This document shows, one piece after another, positions 39,933 to 50,155 of a DNA stretch of 64,000 bases. Every line of letters begins with the position of its first letter. The first letter of the stretch is position 1. The notes beneath the pieces were generated by a model. The model did not search any database. It had not been told where the DNA came from and saw nothing but the letters and a program-made list of their open reading frames with translations. Source of the DNA: Xylanimicrobium pachnodae JCM 13526 = NBRC 107786 (lineage in GTDB: Bacteria > Actinomycetota > Actinomycetes > Actinomycetales > Cellulomonadaceae); NCBI GenBank assembly GCA_001592145.1, contig BCWJ01000014.1, positions 51,672 to 115,671 on the forward strand. The letters run 5' to 3'. The position numbers were made by a program, and so were the translations under genes.

Positions 39933-40250
39933 GTCATGCCTCATTCCTGGTCCGGGCATCACCGCCCGGCATCGTGTTACGGGGTTGTCGCTCACCGCGC
40001 CGACGCGCTGACACCGGGCGGGGTTCTTGGGTGCCGGTGGGGTCTCGACGGGAGCGGCGGCCAGTTGCACACCCAGCCTATATCCGTGGTCCAGCCCTGC
40101 GTCGGGACTGTCCGGGAGCCAGCCGCGACCCGTCACGATCGGTCGCTTGCCCGGTCGCGGCGAGTCTCACACCGGCAGTTGTCCGGTTCGTGGTGGAGCC
40201 GCCGTAGGATGATGCGAGTCCTTTACCACGAGAACGGAACATTGACGCGC
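39933..40250. promoter_or_regulatory. divergent promoter region tkt/ctaB
   Basis: About 320 bases with no gene. On the plus strand TAGGAT near 40205 is a good -10 candidate, about 40 nt ahead of ctaB. The tkt promoter on the other strand is not obvious. Nothing else structured was seen. Confidence 0.4.
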
Positions 40251-41165
40251 GTGAACACGAGCCAGACCGCATCGCGCCACCTGAGGGATCGGGTGGGTGC
40301 CTACGTCGCTCTGACGAAGCCGCGCATCATCGAACTGCTGCTCGTCACGACCATCCCGACGATGATCCTGGCGGAGGGCGGGCTGCCCAACCTGTGGAAG
40401 GTGCTGGGTGCGCTGGTGGGCGGGGGACTGGCCGCCGGGTCGGCCAACGCCTACAACTGCGTCTACGACCGTGACATCGACGCGGTCATGAGTCGCACGA
40501 AGCGTCGGCCCCTGGTCACCGGCGAGGTCACGCCGCGCGCCGCCCTCGTGTTCGCCACGGTGCTGGGCGTCGTCTCGATCGCGTGGTTCGGCGTCTTCTT
40601 CAACATGCTCTCGGCCGTCCTGACGCTCGCGGCGATCCTGCTGTACAGCGTCTTCTACACGATCATCCTCAAGCGACGCACCCCGCAGAACATCGTGTGG
40701 GGCGGCGTTGCCGGCTGCATGCCCGTGTTCATCGGGTGGGCCGCGGTCAACGACTCGCTCGACTGGGCTCCCGTCGCACTGTTCGGCGTCATCTTCTTCT
40801 GGACGCCGCCGCACTACTGGCCGCTCAGCGTGAAGTTCAAGAAGGACTACGCCGCCGCGAGCGTGCCCATGCTGCCCGTCGTCGCCTCGGACCGCAGGGT
40901 CGCCACCGAGATGGTCGTGTACACGGTCGCGATGGTGGCCTGCTCGCTCGCCCTCGTTCCGCTGGCCGGGATGACCTGGGTCTACACCGTCATCGCCGTG
41001 GCCCTCGCCGTGTGGTTCGGCTGGCAGGTGTGGCTCATGCTCGACAACACGCGCCGTGGGCGCAGCAAGACGGGACGCATCGCCATGAACGTCTTCCACG
41101 CGTCCATCACCTACCTGACCGTGCTGTTCGTCGCCGTCGCCGTGGACGTGTTCCTGCCCTGGTGA
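40251..41165 (+). CDS. ctaB: protoheme IX farnesyltransferase (heme O synthase)
   Basis: UbiA-type membrane prenyltransferase making heme O for cytochrome c oxidase. The 304 residues have about eight to nine TM segments. The Asp-rich prenyl-diphosphate site is NAYNCVYDRDIDAVMSRT near 68, followed by the TKRRPL segment, and YTIILKRRTPQNIVWGG lies near 135. Divergent from tkt, a known actinobacterial arrangement. The GTG at 40251 was chosen for family length; the frame is open upstream. Confidence 0.95.
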   Translation: MNTSQTASRHLRDRVGAYVALTKPRIIELLLVTTIPTMILAEGGLPNLWKVLGALVGGGLAAGSANAYNCVYDRDIDAVMSRTKRRPLVTGEVTPRAALVFATVLGVVSIAWFGVFFNMLSAVLTLAAILLYSVFYTIILKRRTPQNIVWGGVAGCMPVFIGWAAVNDSLDWAPVALFGVIFFWTPPHYWPLSVKFKKDYAAASVPMLPVVASDRRVATEMVVYTVAMVACSLALVPLAGMTWVYTVIAVALAVWFGWQVWLMLDNTRRGRSKTGRIAMNVFHASITYLTVLFVAVAVDVFLPW

Positions 41166-41248
41166 CCACCGCGCCGCCGTGCCGCCGGGCCTGTGACGTG
41201 TGCGACAGCGGCGTGGCCTGACCCGCACGCCGACGCCGGAGCGGCATC

Positions 41249-42238
41249 ATGACCGGCGTGAGCGCCGGAGTCGTTGTCAGTGGGCCCCTCGAGGCCGCCC
41301 TCGACACGTACGTCGCCCACCTCACGGTGGAACGCGGGCTCTCCGCCAACACCACCGCGGCGTACCGGCACGACCTGACCCGGTACGTGCGCCACCTCGA
41401 AGCGCTCGGCCGCACCTCCCTGAGCGCCGTCCGCGAGTCCGACGTCGTCGGGTTCGTCGAGCTGGCCCGCACCGGGTCCGACGGCGGAGCCGCCCTGTCG
41501 GCGTCGTCGACGGCGCGGGCGCTCGCGGCCGTGCGGGGCTGGCACCGGTTCTGCCTGGCCGAAGGGTTCACGTCGCAGGACCCGGCTGCCGACGTGCGCG
41601 CACCCACCCAGCTGCGCCGGCTGCCGCACGCGCTGAGCGTCGACGCCGTCGAGCGGCTGTTGGCCGCGGCCGGGACGGGTGACGGCCCGGTGCCCCTGCG
41701 CGATCGCGCGCTCCTGGAGCTCCTGTACTCGACGGGCGGCCGCATCAGCGAGGTCGTGGGGCTCGACGTCGACTCGCTGGGGTGGCTCGCCGACGACGCG
41801 TCGCGAGGGACCGACGGTGGCGACGGGGCCCCGGCGATCGTGCGACTGCACGGCAAGGGAGACAAGGAGCGCATCGTCCCCGTGGGCTCGTACGCACGTG
41901 ACGCGCTCGACGCCTACCTGGTGCGCGCGCGACCGGTGCTTGCCGCCGCCGGCACCGGAACCGCGGCACTGTTCCTCAACACGCGCGGGCGCCCGCTGTC
42001 GCGGCAGTCCGCCTGGGCCGTGCTCCACACCGCCGCCGAGAAGACGGGGCTCGAGCACGTCTCGCCCCACACGCTGCGGCACTCGTTCGCGACCCACCTG
42101 CTCCAGGGCGGGGCCGACGTACGCGTGGTCCAGGAGCTGCTGGGGCACGCGTCGGTGACCACCACGCAGATCTACACGATGGTCACCTCCGACACCCTGC
42201 GCGAGGTGTACGCCGCGTCCCACCCGCGGGCCCTGTAG
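41249..42238 (+). CDS. xerD: tyrosine recombinase XerD
   Basis: Site-specific recombinase (329 residues) resolving chromosome dimers at dif during division. It has an N-terminal SAM-like core-binding domain ([19 protein letters not shown]). The catalytic domain shows the first Arg in [14 protein letters not shown] (near 166), HTLRHSF (near 275), GHASVTT and the Tyr nucleophile in TQIYTMV (near 311). The ATG at 41249 was used; a GTG at 41258, 7 nt after CATCAT, could be a leaderless start. Its position before parA-scpAB matches the conserved order for xerD. Confidence 0.93.
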   Translation: MTGVSAGVVVSGPLEAALDTYVAHLTVERGLSANTTAAYRHDLTRYVRHLEALGRTSLSAVRESDVVGFVELARTGSDGGAALSASSTARALAAVRGWHRFCLAEGFTSQDPAADVRAPTQLRRLPHALSVDAVERLLAAAGTGDGPVPLRDRALLELLYSTGGRISEVVGLDVDSLGWLADDASRGTDGGDGAPAIVRLHGKGDKERIVPVGSYARDALDAYLVRARPVLAAAGTGTAALFLNTRGRPLSRQSAWAVLHTAAEKTGLEHVSPHTLRHSFATHLLQGGADVRVVQELLGHASVTTTQIYTMVTSDTLREVYAASHPRAL

Positions 42239-42363
42239 CCGCCGCCCCCGCGGCCCGCGCGTGGTGCCGGCGCGCGCCGTGGCGCGACACCCGGCGCAGC
42301 GAAGACGGCACACGCCGGGCGGTCCTGCGAGCTCCGCGGTGCCCCTGGGGTAGCGTGACCGCC

Positions 42364-43266
42364 GTGAGCGATGCACCGGGGAACGACACCTTGTTCGCGC
42401 CTGCCGCCACCGAGTCCGGCGAAGAGGCACGGGACGCCGTCGGGCGTCCGCTGCCGCACTTCCCGGAACCGGAGCCGCTGGCCCAGCACGGACCCGCCCG
42501 CATCATCGCGATGTGCAACCAGAAGGGGGGCGTCGGCAAGACGACGTCCACCATCAACCTGGGTGCCGCTCTCGCCGAGCTGGGCCGTCGAGTACTGCTG
42601 GTGGACTTCGACCCGCAGGGCGCCGCGTCGGTCGGGGTGGGAGTCAACCCGCACGAGCTCGACCTGTCGGTCTACAACCTGCTCATGGACCGTACCGTCC
42701 AGGCCGCCGACGTCATCCTGCCCACCGCCATCGACAACCTCGACGTGCTCCCGGCGAACATCGACCTGTCCGCAGCCGAGGTGCAGCTGGTGGGTGAAGT
42801 GGCGCGCGAGTCCGTCCTCGCCCGCGGGCTGCGCCCCGTGCTGGACCAGTACGACGTCGTCCTGGTGGACTGCCAGCCCTCGCTGGGACTGCTGACCGTC
42901 AACGCGCTCACCGCCGCCCACGGCGTGCTGATCCCGCTGGAGTGCGAGTTCTTCGCGTTGCGCGGCGTCGCCCTGCTGGTGGAGACCATCGAGAAGGTGC
43001 GCGACCGGCTCAACCCCGACCTGGAGATCGACGGAATCCTGCCCACCATGTACGACTCGCGCACCCTGCACTCGCGCGAGGTCGTGGCCCGCGTCCACGA
43101 AGCGTTCGGCAACACGCTGCTGCACACCGTCATCGGGCGCACCGTGAAGTTCCCCGACGCGTCGGTGGCCGCCGAACCCATCACCGCCTACGCGCCCAAC
43201 CACCCGGGCGCCCTGGCCTACCGTCAGCTCGCCCGCGAACTCATCGCGCGCGGGGACGCTCGCTGA
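42364..43266 (+). CDS. ParA/Soj-type chromosome-partitioning ATPase
   Basis: Walker-type ATPase (300 residues) of the ParA family. CNQKGGVGKTTSTINLG (deviant Walker A) is near residue 51, DFDPQGAASVGVG near 84 and VLVDCQPSLGLLTVNAL near 170. No parB or parS lies beside it; this is the second ParA-like protein usually found next to scpA in actinobacteria, so its partner may be the SMC-ScpAB system. GTG 42364 lies 7 nt after TAGCGT, a leaderless pattern; the GTG at 42355 overlaps that box. Confidence 0.9.
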   Translation: MSDAPGNDTLFAPAATESGEEARDAVGRPLPHFPEPEPLAQHGPARIIAMCNQKGGVGKTTSTINLGAALAELGRRVLLVDFDPQGAASVGVGVNPHELDLSVYNLLMDRTVQAADVILPTAIDNLDVLPANIDLSAAEVQLVGEVARESVLARGLRPVLDQYDVVLVDCQPSLGLLTVNALTAAHGVLIPLECEFFALRGVALLVETIEKVRDRLNPDLEIDGILPTMYDSRTLHSREVVARVHEAFGNTLLHTVIGRTVKFPDASVAAEPITAYAPNHPGALAYRQLARELIARGDAR

Positions 43267-43277
43267 CCGAGGTCCGC

Positions 43278-44066
43278 GTGGTCCGCGAGGCGTTCGAGGT
43301 ACACCTCGACAACTTCACCGGGCCGTTCGACCTGCTGCTGAGCCTCATCGCCCAGCACGAGCTCGACGTCACCGAGGTGGCGCTCGCCGTGGTCACCGAC
43401 GAGTTCGTGGCGTACACGCGCGCGCACCCCGAGTGGGACCTCGACACCGCGTCCGAGTTCCTGGTGGTCGCGGCCACCCTGCTGGACCTCAAGGCGGCCC
43501 GGCTCCTGCCGGGCATGGTCGAGGAGGACTTCGAGGACCTCGAGCTGCTCGAGGCCCGTGATCTCCTGTTCGCCCGCCTGCTGCAGTACCGGGCCTACAA
43601 GGACGTCTCGGCGATCATGGCGCAGCGGATGGCCACCGAGGGGCGGCGCGTCCCACGATCCGTCCCGCTCGAACCGGAGCAGGCCGCGCTGCTGCCCGAG
43701 CTCGTGTGGACGCTCACCCCCGGTGCGCTCGCGGAGATCGCGGCTCGCGCGCTCACGCCCAAGGCGCCGCCCGTGGTGTCGCTGAGCCACCTGCACGCGC
43801 CGGCCGTGTCGGTGCGGGAACAGGCCGCCATCGTCGTCGGGCGGCTGCGGCGCGAGCACGCCCTGACGTTCCGGGCGATCGCTGCGGGGGAGGAGCGGCT
43901 CGTCGTCGTCGCCCGGTTCCTGGCCCTGCTCGAGCTCTTCCGCGCCGGGCAGGTGGCGTTCGAGCAGGCCGCGGCCCTGGGCGAGCTGACCGTGCGATGG
44001 ACGGGCTCGGACGACGACGTGAGCGGTGACTTCGAGGAGTTCGACGGCGTGGAGGCGACGGCATGA
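43278..44066 (+). CDS. scpA: segregation and condensation protein A
   Basis: Kleisin subunit (262 residues) bridging SMC heads in the bacterial condensin complex. The N-terminal VHLDNFTGPFDLLLSLIAQHELDVTEV is the family signature, followed by TASEFLVVAATLLDLKAARLLP. The C-terminal winged-helix region binds SMC. GTG start 12 bases after the ParA stop. It overlaps scpB by 4 bases. Confidence 0.95.
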   Translation: MVREAFEVHLDNFTGPFDLLLSLIAQHELDVTEVALAVVTDEFVAYTRAHPEWDLDTASEFLVVAATLLDLKAARLLPGMVEEDFEDLELLEARDLLFARLLQYRAYKDVSAIMAQRMATEGRRVPRSVPLEPEQAALLPELVWTLTPGALAEIAARALTPKAPPVVSLSHLHAPAVSVREQAAIVVGRLRREHALTFRAIAAGEERLVVVARFLALLELFRAGQVAFEQAAALGELTVRWTGSDDDVSGDFEEFDGVEATA

Positions 44067-44659
44067 CCGAGGAGCAGACACCGCCGGCGGAGGGCGTCGA
44101 CGTCGATGCGCTCCCCGGCGGGCTGGCGGCAGCACTGGAGGCGGTGCTCATGGTGGCGGACGCACCCGTGAGCGTCGAGCGGCTCGCGGCGATCGTGGAG
44201 CGCCCCGTCGCGGACGTCGCTGCCCACCTGGAGGACCTGGCCGCCGAGTACGCCGGCAGGGACGGGCGGCCGCGCGGTTTCGTGCTCCGCGAGGGCGCGC
44301 AGGGGTGGCGCATCTACTCGGCGCCCGAGCACGCCGACGTCGTGGCGCGGCTCGTCCTCGAAGGTCAGAGCGCGCGACTGAGCCAGGCCGCGTTGGAGAC
44401 CCTGGCCGTGATCGCGTACCGTCAACCGGTCACGCGCGGGCAGGTGTCTGCCGTGCGTGGTGTGAACGTGGACGGCGTGGTGCGGACCCTCCTGGCCCGC
44501 GGCCTGGTCGCCGAGGTCGGGCAGGACCCCCTGGGCGGCGCCGTCCTGTTCGGCACCACGGCGGAGTTCCTGGACAAGATGGGCTGGGCCAGCCTGGACG
44601 AGCTGCCGCCCATCGCGCCGCACCTGCCCGGGATCGACGCCCTCGACTCCGTGACCTGA
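44063..44659 (+). CDS. scpB: segregation and condensation protein B
   Basis: Double winged-helix partner (198 residues) of ScpA and SMC. It shows ALEAVLMVADAPVSVERLA near 24, GFVLREGAQGWRIYS near 75 and the highly conserved RLSQAALETLAVIAYRQPVTRGQVSAVRGVNVDGVVRTLLARGLV stretch (about 105-150). The ATG overlaps the scpA stop (ATGA), so the two are coupled. Confidence 0.95.
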   Translation: MTEEQTPPAEGVDVDALPGGLAAALEAVLMVADAPVSVERLAAIVERPVADVAAHLEDLAAEYAGRDGRPRGFVLREGAQGWRIYSAPEHADVVARLVLEGQSARLSQAALETLAVIAYRQPVTRGQVSAVRGVNVDGVVRTLLARGLVAEVGQDPLGGAVLFGTTAEFLDKMGWASLDELPPIAPHLPGIDALDSVT

Positions 44660-44684
44660 CCAGAAGCCTGAGAGAATCCACCCC

Positions 44685-45704
44685 ATGAGCCCCACTCCTG
44701 CACGCCGCGACGGTTCGGGTCGCGATGGAACCGGTCGTAGCGGATCCGGTCGTAGCGGAACCGGTCGCCCCGGTTCTGGCCGGAGCGGTGCCGGCCGGTC
44801 CGGCTCCGGTCGCGCCGGTGGCCCGTCGTCGTCGGGGGGTAGGCCGTCCTCGGGTGGCTGGAACCGGCCCGACGGCCCGGGTGCGTCGCGCGGGACCGTG
44901 GGCGGTGGCGACGGCGGTCAGCGTCGTCGTCCGCAGCGACCGGCAGCCAAGGCCGCGCCGGTGGACGTGCACGTGCCGGACGGCGTGCGCCTGCAGAAGG
45001 TGCTCGCGGACGCCGGGTACGGGTCGCGGCGCAAGGCCGAGCAGCTCATCGAGGACGGCCGGGTGAGCGTGGACGGGCAGATCGTCATCGAGCTCGGCGT
45101 GCGCGTGGACCCCGCGAAGAACGCGATCCACGTGGACGGCATGCGGGTGCTGCTGGACACCTCCAAGGTGACCGTGGCCGTCAACAAGCCCGCCGGCGTG
45201 ATCTCCGCGATGAGCGACGCGCAGGGCCGCCCCACGCTGGCCGACCTGGTGCGCAACCGCGACGAGCGCCTGTTCCACGTGGGCCGCCTGGACCTCGACT
45301 CCGAGGGCCTGATCCTGCTGACGAACGACGGCGAGCTCGGCAACCGCCTGGCCCACCCGAAGTACGAGGTGCCCAAGACCTACCTGGTCACGGTGACCGG
45401 AGGCGAGGTGTACCCGCGCATGGTCCGCCAGCTCCTCGACGGCGTGGACCTGGAGGACGGGCGCGCCACGATGGACAAGGTCAAGATCGTCCAGGCCCTG
45501 GGTGACGTCACCATGGTCGAGGTGGTGCTGCACGACGGGCGCAACCGCATCGTGCGGCGCATGTTCGACGCCGTGGGCCGGCCCGTGGAGCGCCTGGTGC
45601 GCACCCGCATCGGCCCGATCGCGCTGGGCGACCAGCGCCCCGGCACCAACCGGGTGCTGAGCAAGACCGAGGTCGGCAGCCTCATGGCCGCCGTGGACCT
45701 GTGA
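44685..45704 (+). CDS. 23S rRNA pseudouridine synthase RluB-type
   Basis: RsuA/RluB-family enzyme (339 residues) isomerising a uridine in 23S rRNA. A disordered Gly/Ser/Arg-rich N-terminal tail (about residues 5-95) is followed by an S4 RNA-binding domain ([20 protein letters not shown], near 100) and the catalytic domain with [17 protein letters not shown] near 203. The tail is an actinobacterial extension, much longer than in E. coli RluB. The location between scpB and cmk is the conserved order. Confidence 0.93.
   Translation: MSPTPARRDGSGRDGTGRSGSGRSGTGRPGSGRSGAGRSGSGRAGGPSSSGGRPSSGGWNRPDGPGASRGTVGGGDGGQRRRPQRPAAKAAPVDVHVPDGVRLQKVLADAGYGSRRKAEQLIEDGRVSVDGQIVIELGVRVDPAKNAIHVDGMRVLLDTSKVTVAVNKPAGVISAMSDAQGRPTLADLVRNRDERLFHVGRLDLDSEGLILLTNDGELGNRLAHPKYEVPKTYLVTVTGGEVYPRMVRQLLDGVDLEDGRATMDKVKIVQALGDVTMVEVVLHDGRNRIVRRMFDAVGRPVERLVRTRIGPIALGDQRPGTNRVLSKTEVGSLMAAVDL
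44706..44835 (+). repeat. degenerate tandem repeat coding the Gly-Arg-Ser tail of RluB
   Basis: Roughly eight imperfect 15-base units related to GGTCGTAGCGGATCC encode five-residue repeats of GRSGS type. Such repeats can change in number by slippage. Confidence 0.6.
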
Positions 45705-45750
45705 CCCGCCCGCGCGCCGCGTGACCCCCTTTTCGAGAAAGAGCCAAGAC

Positions 45751-47940
45751 GTGATTGTCATCGCCATCGACGGGCCTTCCGGTTCCGGCAAGTCCTCCGT
45801 GTCCAAGGAGGTGGCCCGCCGCCTGGGCCTCGCGTACCTCGACACGGGTGCCATGTACCGCGCGGCCACCCTCTGGGCGCAGCAGGAGGCCGGTGACCTG
45901 ACCGACCAGGACGCCGTCGCCGACGCCGTGGCCGAGATGCCCATCACTGTGGGGCTGGACCCCGACGAGCCGGTGTTCGAGCTCGACGACGTCGACGTCT
46001 CGGAGACGATCCGAACCACCGAAGTGTCCACCCAGGTGTCCAAGGTGGCCACGAACCTGGAGGTGCGGGCGATCCTGCGCGGCATGCAGCGCGAGATCAT
46101 CGAGGCCGCGAGCGGCGAGGACGGCGACGGGATCGTCGCCGAGGGCCGCGACATCACCACCGTCGTGGCGCCCGACGCCGACGTCCGCATCCTGCTGACC
46201 GCCTCCGAGGAGGCGCGGCTGCGTCGCCGGGCGATCGACGTGCACGGCGCAGCGGACGAGGCCGCAGTGGAGTCCACGCGCGACCAGGTGCTGCGCCGCG
46301 ACCGTGACGACTCCACCGTCATGGAGTTCCAGGTGGCGGCCGACGGCGTCGTGACCGTCGACTCCTCCGACCTGGACTTCGAGCAGACCGTGCAGGCGGT
46401 GCTCGCTGTCGTCGCGCAGGTCACCTCGGAGCCCGGCCTCCCGGCGGCCGAGCCCGCCTCATCGGCGGCCCAGCCTGCCGAAACCACGTCCGGCGACGCT
46501 GATGACGACGACGAGGCCCGCGAGCGGGCGCTGCGCGCCGGCCTCGACGAGTTCGAGCTCGACGCCGCCGACGTCGCCCTCCTGGACGGCGACTGGGCCG
46601 ACCACGGCGCGGAGCCGGGGGAGAAGGCCAAGCCGGTGCTCGCGATCATCGGTCGCCCGAACGTGGGCAAGTCCACCCTGGTCAACCGCGTGATCGGCCG
46701 CCGTGAGGCGGTCGTGGAGGACAAGCCGGGCGTCACCCGCGACCGGGTCACCTACCCCGCCGAATGGGCTGGGCGCGAGTTCAACGTCGTCGACACCGGT
46801 GGCTGGGAGGTGGACGTCGCCGGCATCGAGTCGAAGGTGGCCGAGCAGGCCGAGGTCGCGATCGCGCTGGCGGACGCCGTGCTGTTCGTCGTCGACGCGA
46901 CCGTGGGCGCGACGTCCACCGACGAGCGGGTGGTCGAGCTGCTGCGCCGCTCGGGCAAGCCGGTGGTACTGGCGGCGAACAAGGTGGACGGCCCGTCGGC
47001 CGAGGCGGACGCCGCGTTCCTGTGGTCGCTCGGCCTGGGGGAGCCGCACCCGATTTCCGCGCTGCACGGGCGCGGCGTGGGCGACCTGCTCGACGCGGCG
47101 CTCGCGGTGCTGCCGCGCGAGTCCGCGCTGGGCGAGGTGCGCCCCACGGGCCCGCGCCGCGTCGCCCTGGTGGGCCGCCCGAACGTGGGCAAGTCGTCGC
47201 TGCTGAACAAGGTCGCGGGGTCCGAGCGCGTGGTGGTGGACGAGATCGCGGGCACCACGCGCGACCCCGTCGACGAGCTCATCGAGATCAAGGGCGTGCC
47301 CTACTGGTTCGTGGACACCGCGGGCATCCGCCGCCGCGTGCACCAGACCACGGGGGCCGACTTCTACGCCTCGCTGCGCACCGCCGCCGCGATCGAGAAG
47401 GCGGAGGTGGCCGTGGTGCTGCTCGACGCGTCACAGCCCCTCACGGAGCAGGACACGCGCGTGCTGCAGCAGGTGGTCGACGCCGGGCGCGCCCTCGTGA
47501 TCGCCTACAACAAGTGGGACCTGATGGACGAGGACCGCCGCCCGTTCCTGGAGCGCGAGATCGAGAAGGAGCTCGTGCAGCTCCAGTGGGCGCCGCGCGT
47601 CAACGTCTCGGCCCGCACCGGCTGGCACACCGACCGCCTCACCGGCGCGATCGAGCGGTCCCTGGACTCGTGGGACACGCGCATCCCCACGGGCCGGCTC
47701 AACGCGTTCCTGGGCGAGCTCGTGGCCGCGAACCCACACCCGCTGCGCGGTGGCAAGCAGCCGCGCGTGCTGTTCGCCACCCAGGCCTCGACGCGCCCGC
47801 CGCGGTTCGTCATCTTCGCGTCCGGCTTCCTGGAGGCCGGATATCGCCGCTTCATCGAGCGTCGCCTGCGTGAGACCTTCGGATTCGAGGGCACGCCCAT
47901 CGAGATCTCCGTGCGGGTGCGCGAGAAGCGCAAGCGCTGA
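45751..47940 (+). CDS. fused cytidylate kinase / GTPase Der
   Basis: One 729-residue protein combining two enzymes usually separate. Residues 1-220 are cytidylate kinase ([21 protein letters not shown] near 7, DTGAMYRA near 35, EGRDITT near 130), which phosphorylates CMP/dCMP. An acidic linker (about 225-295) leads to Der (EngA). Der has two G domains ([10 protein letters not shown] near 305; [10 protein letters not shown] near 478, with NKVD and NKWD) and a C-terminal KH-like domain for ribosome assembly. The GTG at 45751 was taken for its AAAGAG site; 45721 is an in-frame alternative. The frame is unbroken through the junction. Confidence 0.95.
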   Translation: MIVIAIDGPSGSGKSSVSKEVARRLGLAYLDTGAMYRAATLWAQQEAGDLTDQDAVADAVAEMPITVGLDPDEPVFELDDVDVSETIRTTEVSTQVSKVATNLEVRAILRGMQREIIEAASGEDGDGIVAEGRDITTVVAPDADVRILLTASEEARLRRRAIDVHGAADEAAVESTRDQVLRRDRDDSTVMEFQVAADGVVTVDSSDLDFEQTVQAVLAVVAQVTSEPGLPAAEPASSAAQPAETTSGDADDDDEARERALRAGLDEFELDAADVALLDGDWADHGAEPGEKAKPVLAIIGRPNVGKSTLVNRVIGRREAVVEDKPGVTRDRVTYPAEWAGREFNVVDTGGWEVDVAGIESKVAEQAEVAIALADAVLFVVDATVGATSTDERVVELLRRSGKPVVLAANKVDGPSAEADAAFLWSLGLGEPHPISALHGRGVGDLLDAALAVLPRESALGEVRPTGPRRVALVGRPNVGKSSLLNKVAGSERVVVDEIAGTTRDPVDELIEIKGVPYWFVDTAGIRRRVHQTTGADFYASLRTAAAIEKAEVAVVLLDASQPLTEQDTRVLQQVVDAGRALVIAYNKWDLMDEDRRPFLEREIEKELVQLQWAPRVNVSARTGWHTDRLTGAIERSLDSWDTRIPTGRLNAFLGELVAANPHPLRGGKQPRVLFATQASTRPPRFVIFASGFLEAGYRRFIERRLRETFGFEGTPIEISVRVREKRKR

Positions 47941-47947
47941 ACGGTGC

Positions 47948-47981
47948 CCCGGTGGCCGGGCGCACGCGCCTGGCCACCGGG
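47948..47981 (+). terminator. terminator after cmk-der
   Basis: CCCGGTGGCC (47948-47957) pairs with GGCCACCGGG (47972-47981), and GGC/GCC pairs inside the loop extend the stem. It lies 8 bases past the stop. No T-run. Confidence 0.75.
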
Positions 47982-48017
47982 CTTGCACTTCGGGGCACTC
48001 GGAGAGAAAGTTGCCCA

Positions 48018-49298
48018 ATGCCCTTTGGTCAGACCACACGGAATCCTGCGCGCGACCGGGCCTGGTGGCCCGTAGCGGCCGCCATGTTCCTGGTGGCCTG
48101 GGGCGGCAACGAGTTCACCCCGCTCCTCGTCCTCTACCGGCTCACCGGCCTGCACGCCGTCGTGGCCGACGCGTTGCTCGGCGCCTATGTCGTCGGCATC
48201 ATCCCCGCCCTGCTGCTGGGTGGGCCCCTGTCCGACCGGTGCGGGCGGCGCCCCCTGCTGCTGCCCGCCGCGCCCATCGCGGCCATCGGTTCCCTGCTGC
48301 TCGCCCTGGGTGCGACCACGCCTTGGCTCCTCGGGGCCGGGCGCGTGCTCTCCGGCGTCGCGCTCGGTCTCGTCATGGCGGTGGGCACCACCTGGGTCAC
48401 CGAACTGGGCGCCCGGCAGGACGACCGTGCCCTCGGGGCGCGCCGTGCCTCGCTCGCCCTGACCGGCGGCTTCCTCGCGGGCGCAGGCGTCGCCGCAGCG
48501 CTCGCCCAATGGGGCCCCCTGCCGCACCGGCTCACGTACGTGATCCACGCCGTGCTCACCGCCGTCGCCGGGCTGTGGGTGCTGCGCGTCCCCGAGACCG
48601 TCGCGATCACCCCCACCCTCCGGGCCGGACGGCTCCGCGACGATCTGCGCGTCCCCTCCGTCGCGCACCGGCGCTTCCTGCGCGTCGTCCTCCCCGTCGC
48701 GCCCTGGGTGTTCGGCTCCGTCGGTGTCGCCTACGCCGTGCTTCCCCAACTGCTCACCAACCACGCCGGATCCATCCCCATCGCGTTCGCTGGGCTCATG
48801 ACCGTGCTCACGCTCGGCTGCGGCATCGGCATCCAGTCGCTCGCCAAACGCATCGACACCCCCCGGTCCGCGCGCGCCTCCGTCATCGCCATGGCACTCG
48901 TCGTCGTCGGCATGGGCCTCGCCACCCTGACCGCATCCACGCGCTCGCTCACCCACGGGCTCATCGCCGCCGCCGTGCTCGGCGTCGGGTACGGGCTCGC
49001 CCTCGTCGCCGGCCTCAGCGAAGTCACCCGCATCGCCGAACCCCGGCACCTCGCGGGACTCACCGCCGTCTACTACTCCGTCGCCTACCTCGGGTTCTTC
49101 GTGCCCATGGGGCTCGCCTGGCTCGCCCGAGCCTGGAGCTACCCGCAGATGATCGCGGCTGGGGTGGCGCTCGCCCTGATCTGCCTGGCGATCGTCGCCG
49201 TCGCCTGGCGGGCGCACCTGCCCGGTGGGGACCAAGACGCCCCGGACGTGGCCGCCGATGCTCGGGTGGCGGTGGGTGCAGGCGCCACCGGACGCTGA
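48018..49298 (+). CDS. MFS transporter
   Basis: Twelve-TM major facilitator of 426 residues, probably a drug or metabolite exporter. The motif A-like loop GPLSDRCGRRPLLLPAAP lies between TM2 and TM3 (near 70), and a second internal half starts near residue 210. The ATG at 48018 follows GGAGAGAAAG. It ends in a short soluble tail. No regulator is adjacent and the substrate cannot be inferred. Confidence 0.88.
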   Translation: MPFGQTTRNPARDRAWWPVAAAMFLVAWGGNEFTPLLVLYRLTGLHAVVADALLGAYVVGIIPALLLGGPLSDRCGRRPLLLPAAPIAAIGSLLLALGATTPWLLGAGRVLSGVALGLVMAVGTTWVTELGARQDDRALGARRASLALTGGFLAGAGVAAALAQWGPLPHRLTYVIHAVLTAVAGLWVLRVPETVAITPTLRAGRLRDDLRVPSVAHRRFLRVVLPVAPWVFGSVGVAYAVLPQLLTNHAGSIPIAFAGLMTVLTLGCGIGIQSLAKRIDTPRSARASVIAMALVVVGMGLATLTASTRSLTHGLIAAAVLGVGYGLALVAGLSEVTRIAEPRHLAGLTAVYYSVAYLGFFVPMGLAWLARAWSYPQMIAAGVALALICLAIVAVAWRAHLPGGDQDAPDVAADARVAVGAGATGR

Positions 49299-49372
49299 TC
49301 CCGGCACGGTGTGGCCGTGCGGCTCGGCATCGCCCCGGCGACGTCGTCCGTCCCCAGTGACACGCTGAGACG

Positions 49373-49585
49373 ATGAGCATCACCGTGATGAGCCCCGAGG
49401 GTCTGGTGCAGGGCCCCGCGTTCAGCCATGTCGCCGCCGCCCTCGCCGCGGCATACGGCGCCATCGGGCCGCGCCTCGCGACCGCCGCAGCGCCACCCCT
49501 CGTGACCGGTGCGCGCGTAGCAGGACTCGGCGTGCCAGGAGCGCTCATCGAGGTCAGCGCCGTCGCCGCCGTCCTGCGACCCTGA
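49373..49585 (+). pseudogene. RidA/YjgF-family gene with an in-frame internal deletion
   Basis: 70 codons. The N-terminus (TVMSPEGLVQGPAFSHVA) and the C-terminus (PPLVTGARVAGLGVPGALIEVSAVAAVL) both match the two ends of RidA-like proteins, which are about 130 residues. Roughly 55-60 central residues are missing and the two ends are joined in frame. The product would lack most of the trimer core, so it is probably a remnant; a shortened functional peptide is less likely. Confidence 0.7.
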
Positions 49586-49686
49586 CGCCGAGCGGCGCGA
49601 CGGGCGCAGACGCGGTCGGGGCCACCCCTGAACTGGGGTAGTATTTCGCTGGCCCTTCGGGGCCGGGGTCCTCGGTGAGGGCTCCT

Positions 49687-49760
<74 letters not shown>

Positions 49761-49777
49761 CCGATCGATTTGGGTCT

Positions 49778-49811
49778 CTGATCTGCTGAAGAGCAGGTCA
49801 GGGGCCCTTTT
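49778..49811 (+). terminator. rho-independent terminator of tRNA-Pro
   Basis: CTGATCTGCT pairs with AGCAGGTCAG (one mismatch) around a GAAG loop and is followed by GGGGCCCTTTTC, with four T at 49808-49811. It is the only hairpin in the window with a usable T-run. Confidence 0.8.
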
Positions 49812-50155
49812 CGTTGGGCGGGCAGGTCGGGTGGCCCAGACCCGAGAGGCTCCAGCGTAGGTTCGGCCGACTCCGATGTGGTGTAGGTGGCTGGTGTGCC
49901 GCAGGGTGACGATGCCTGCTTTGTCGATGCGGGGGGAGCGGCGGGGCGGTGTCGGCGGACCGGGTCGACGACGAGTCCGTCGAGGACGGTGCCGATGCCG
50001 ACCCGGGCGATGAGGTCTTCCAGCGTGGCTCTGAGGTCGTCCTCGTCGGTCGTCATGCCCCGCCTCGCGTCGTGATGACCCGGCACACCGGGTCGAGACC
50101 GAACCGCCAACTGCTGGCGTCGTCGAGTGGTCGCAGTGTCCGACGCCCATGCCGA
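49812..50155. other. degraded region downstream of tRNA-Pro
   Basis: About 340 bases without an intact gene. Minus-strand frames continue from the PIN remnant but lose similarity; a stretch reading MTTDEDDLRATLEDLIARVG (near 50055-49996) looks protein-like but is unrecognised and has no proper end. Consistent with decay of inserted DNA next to a tRNA. Confidence 0.5.
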
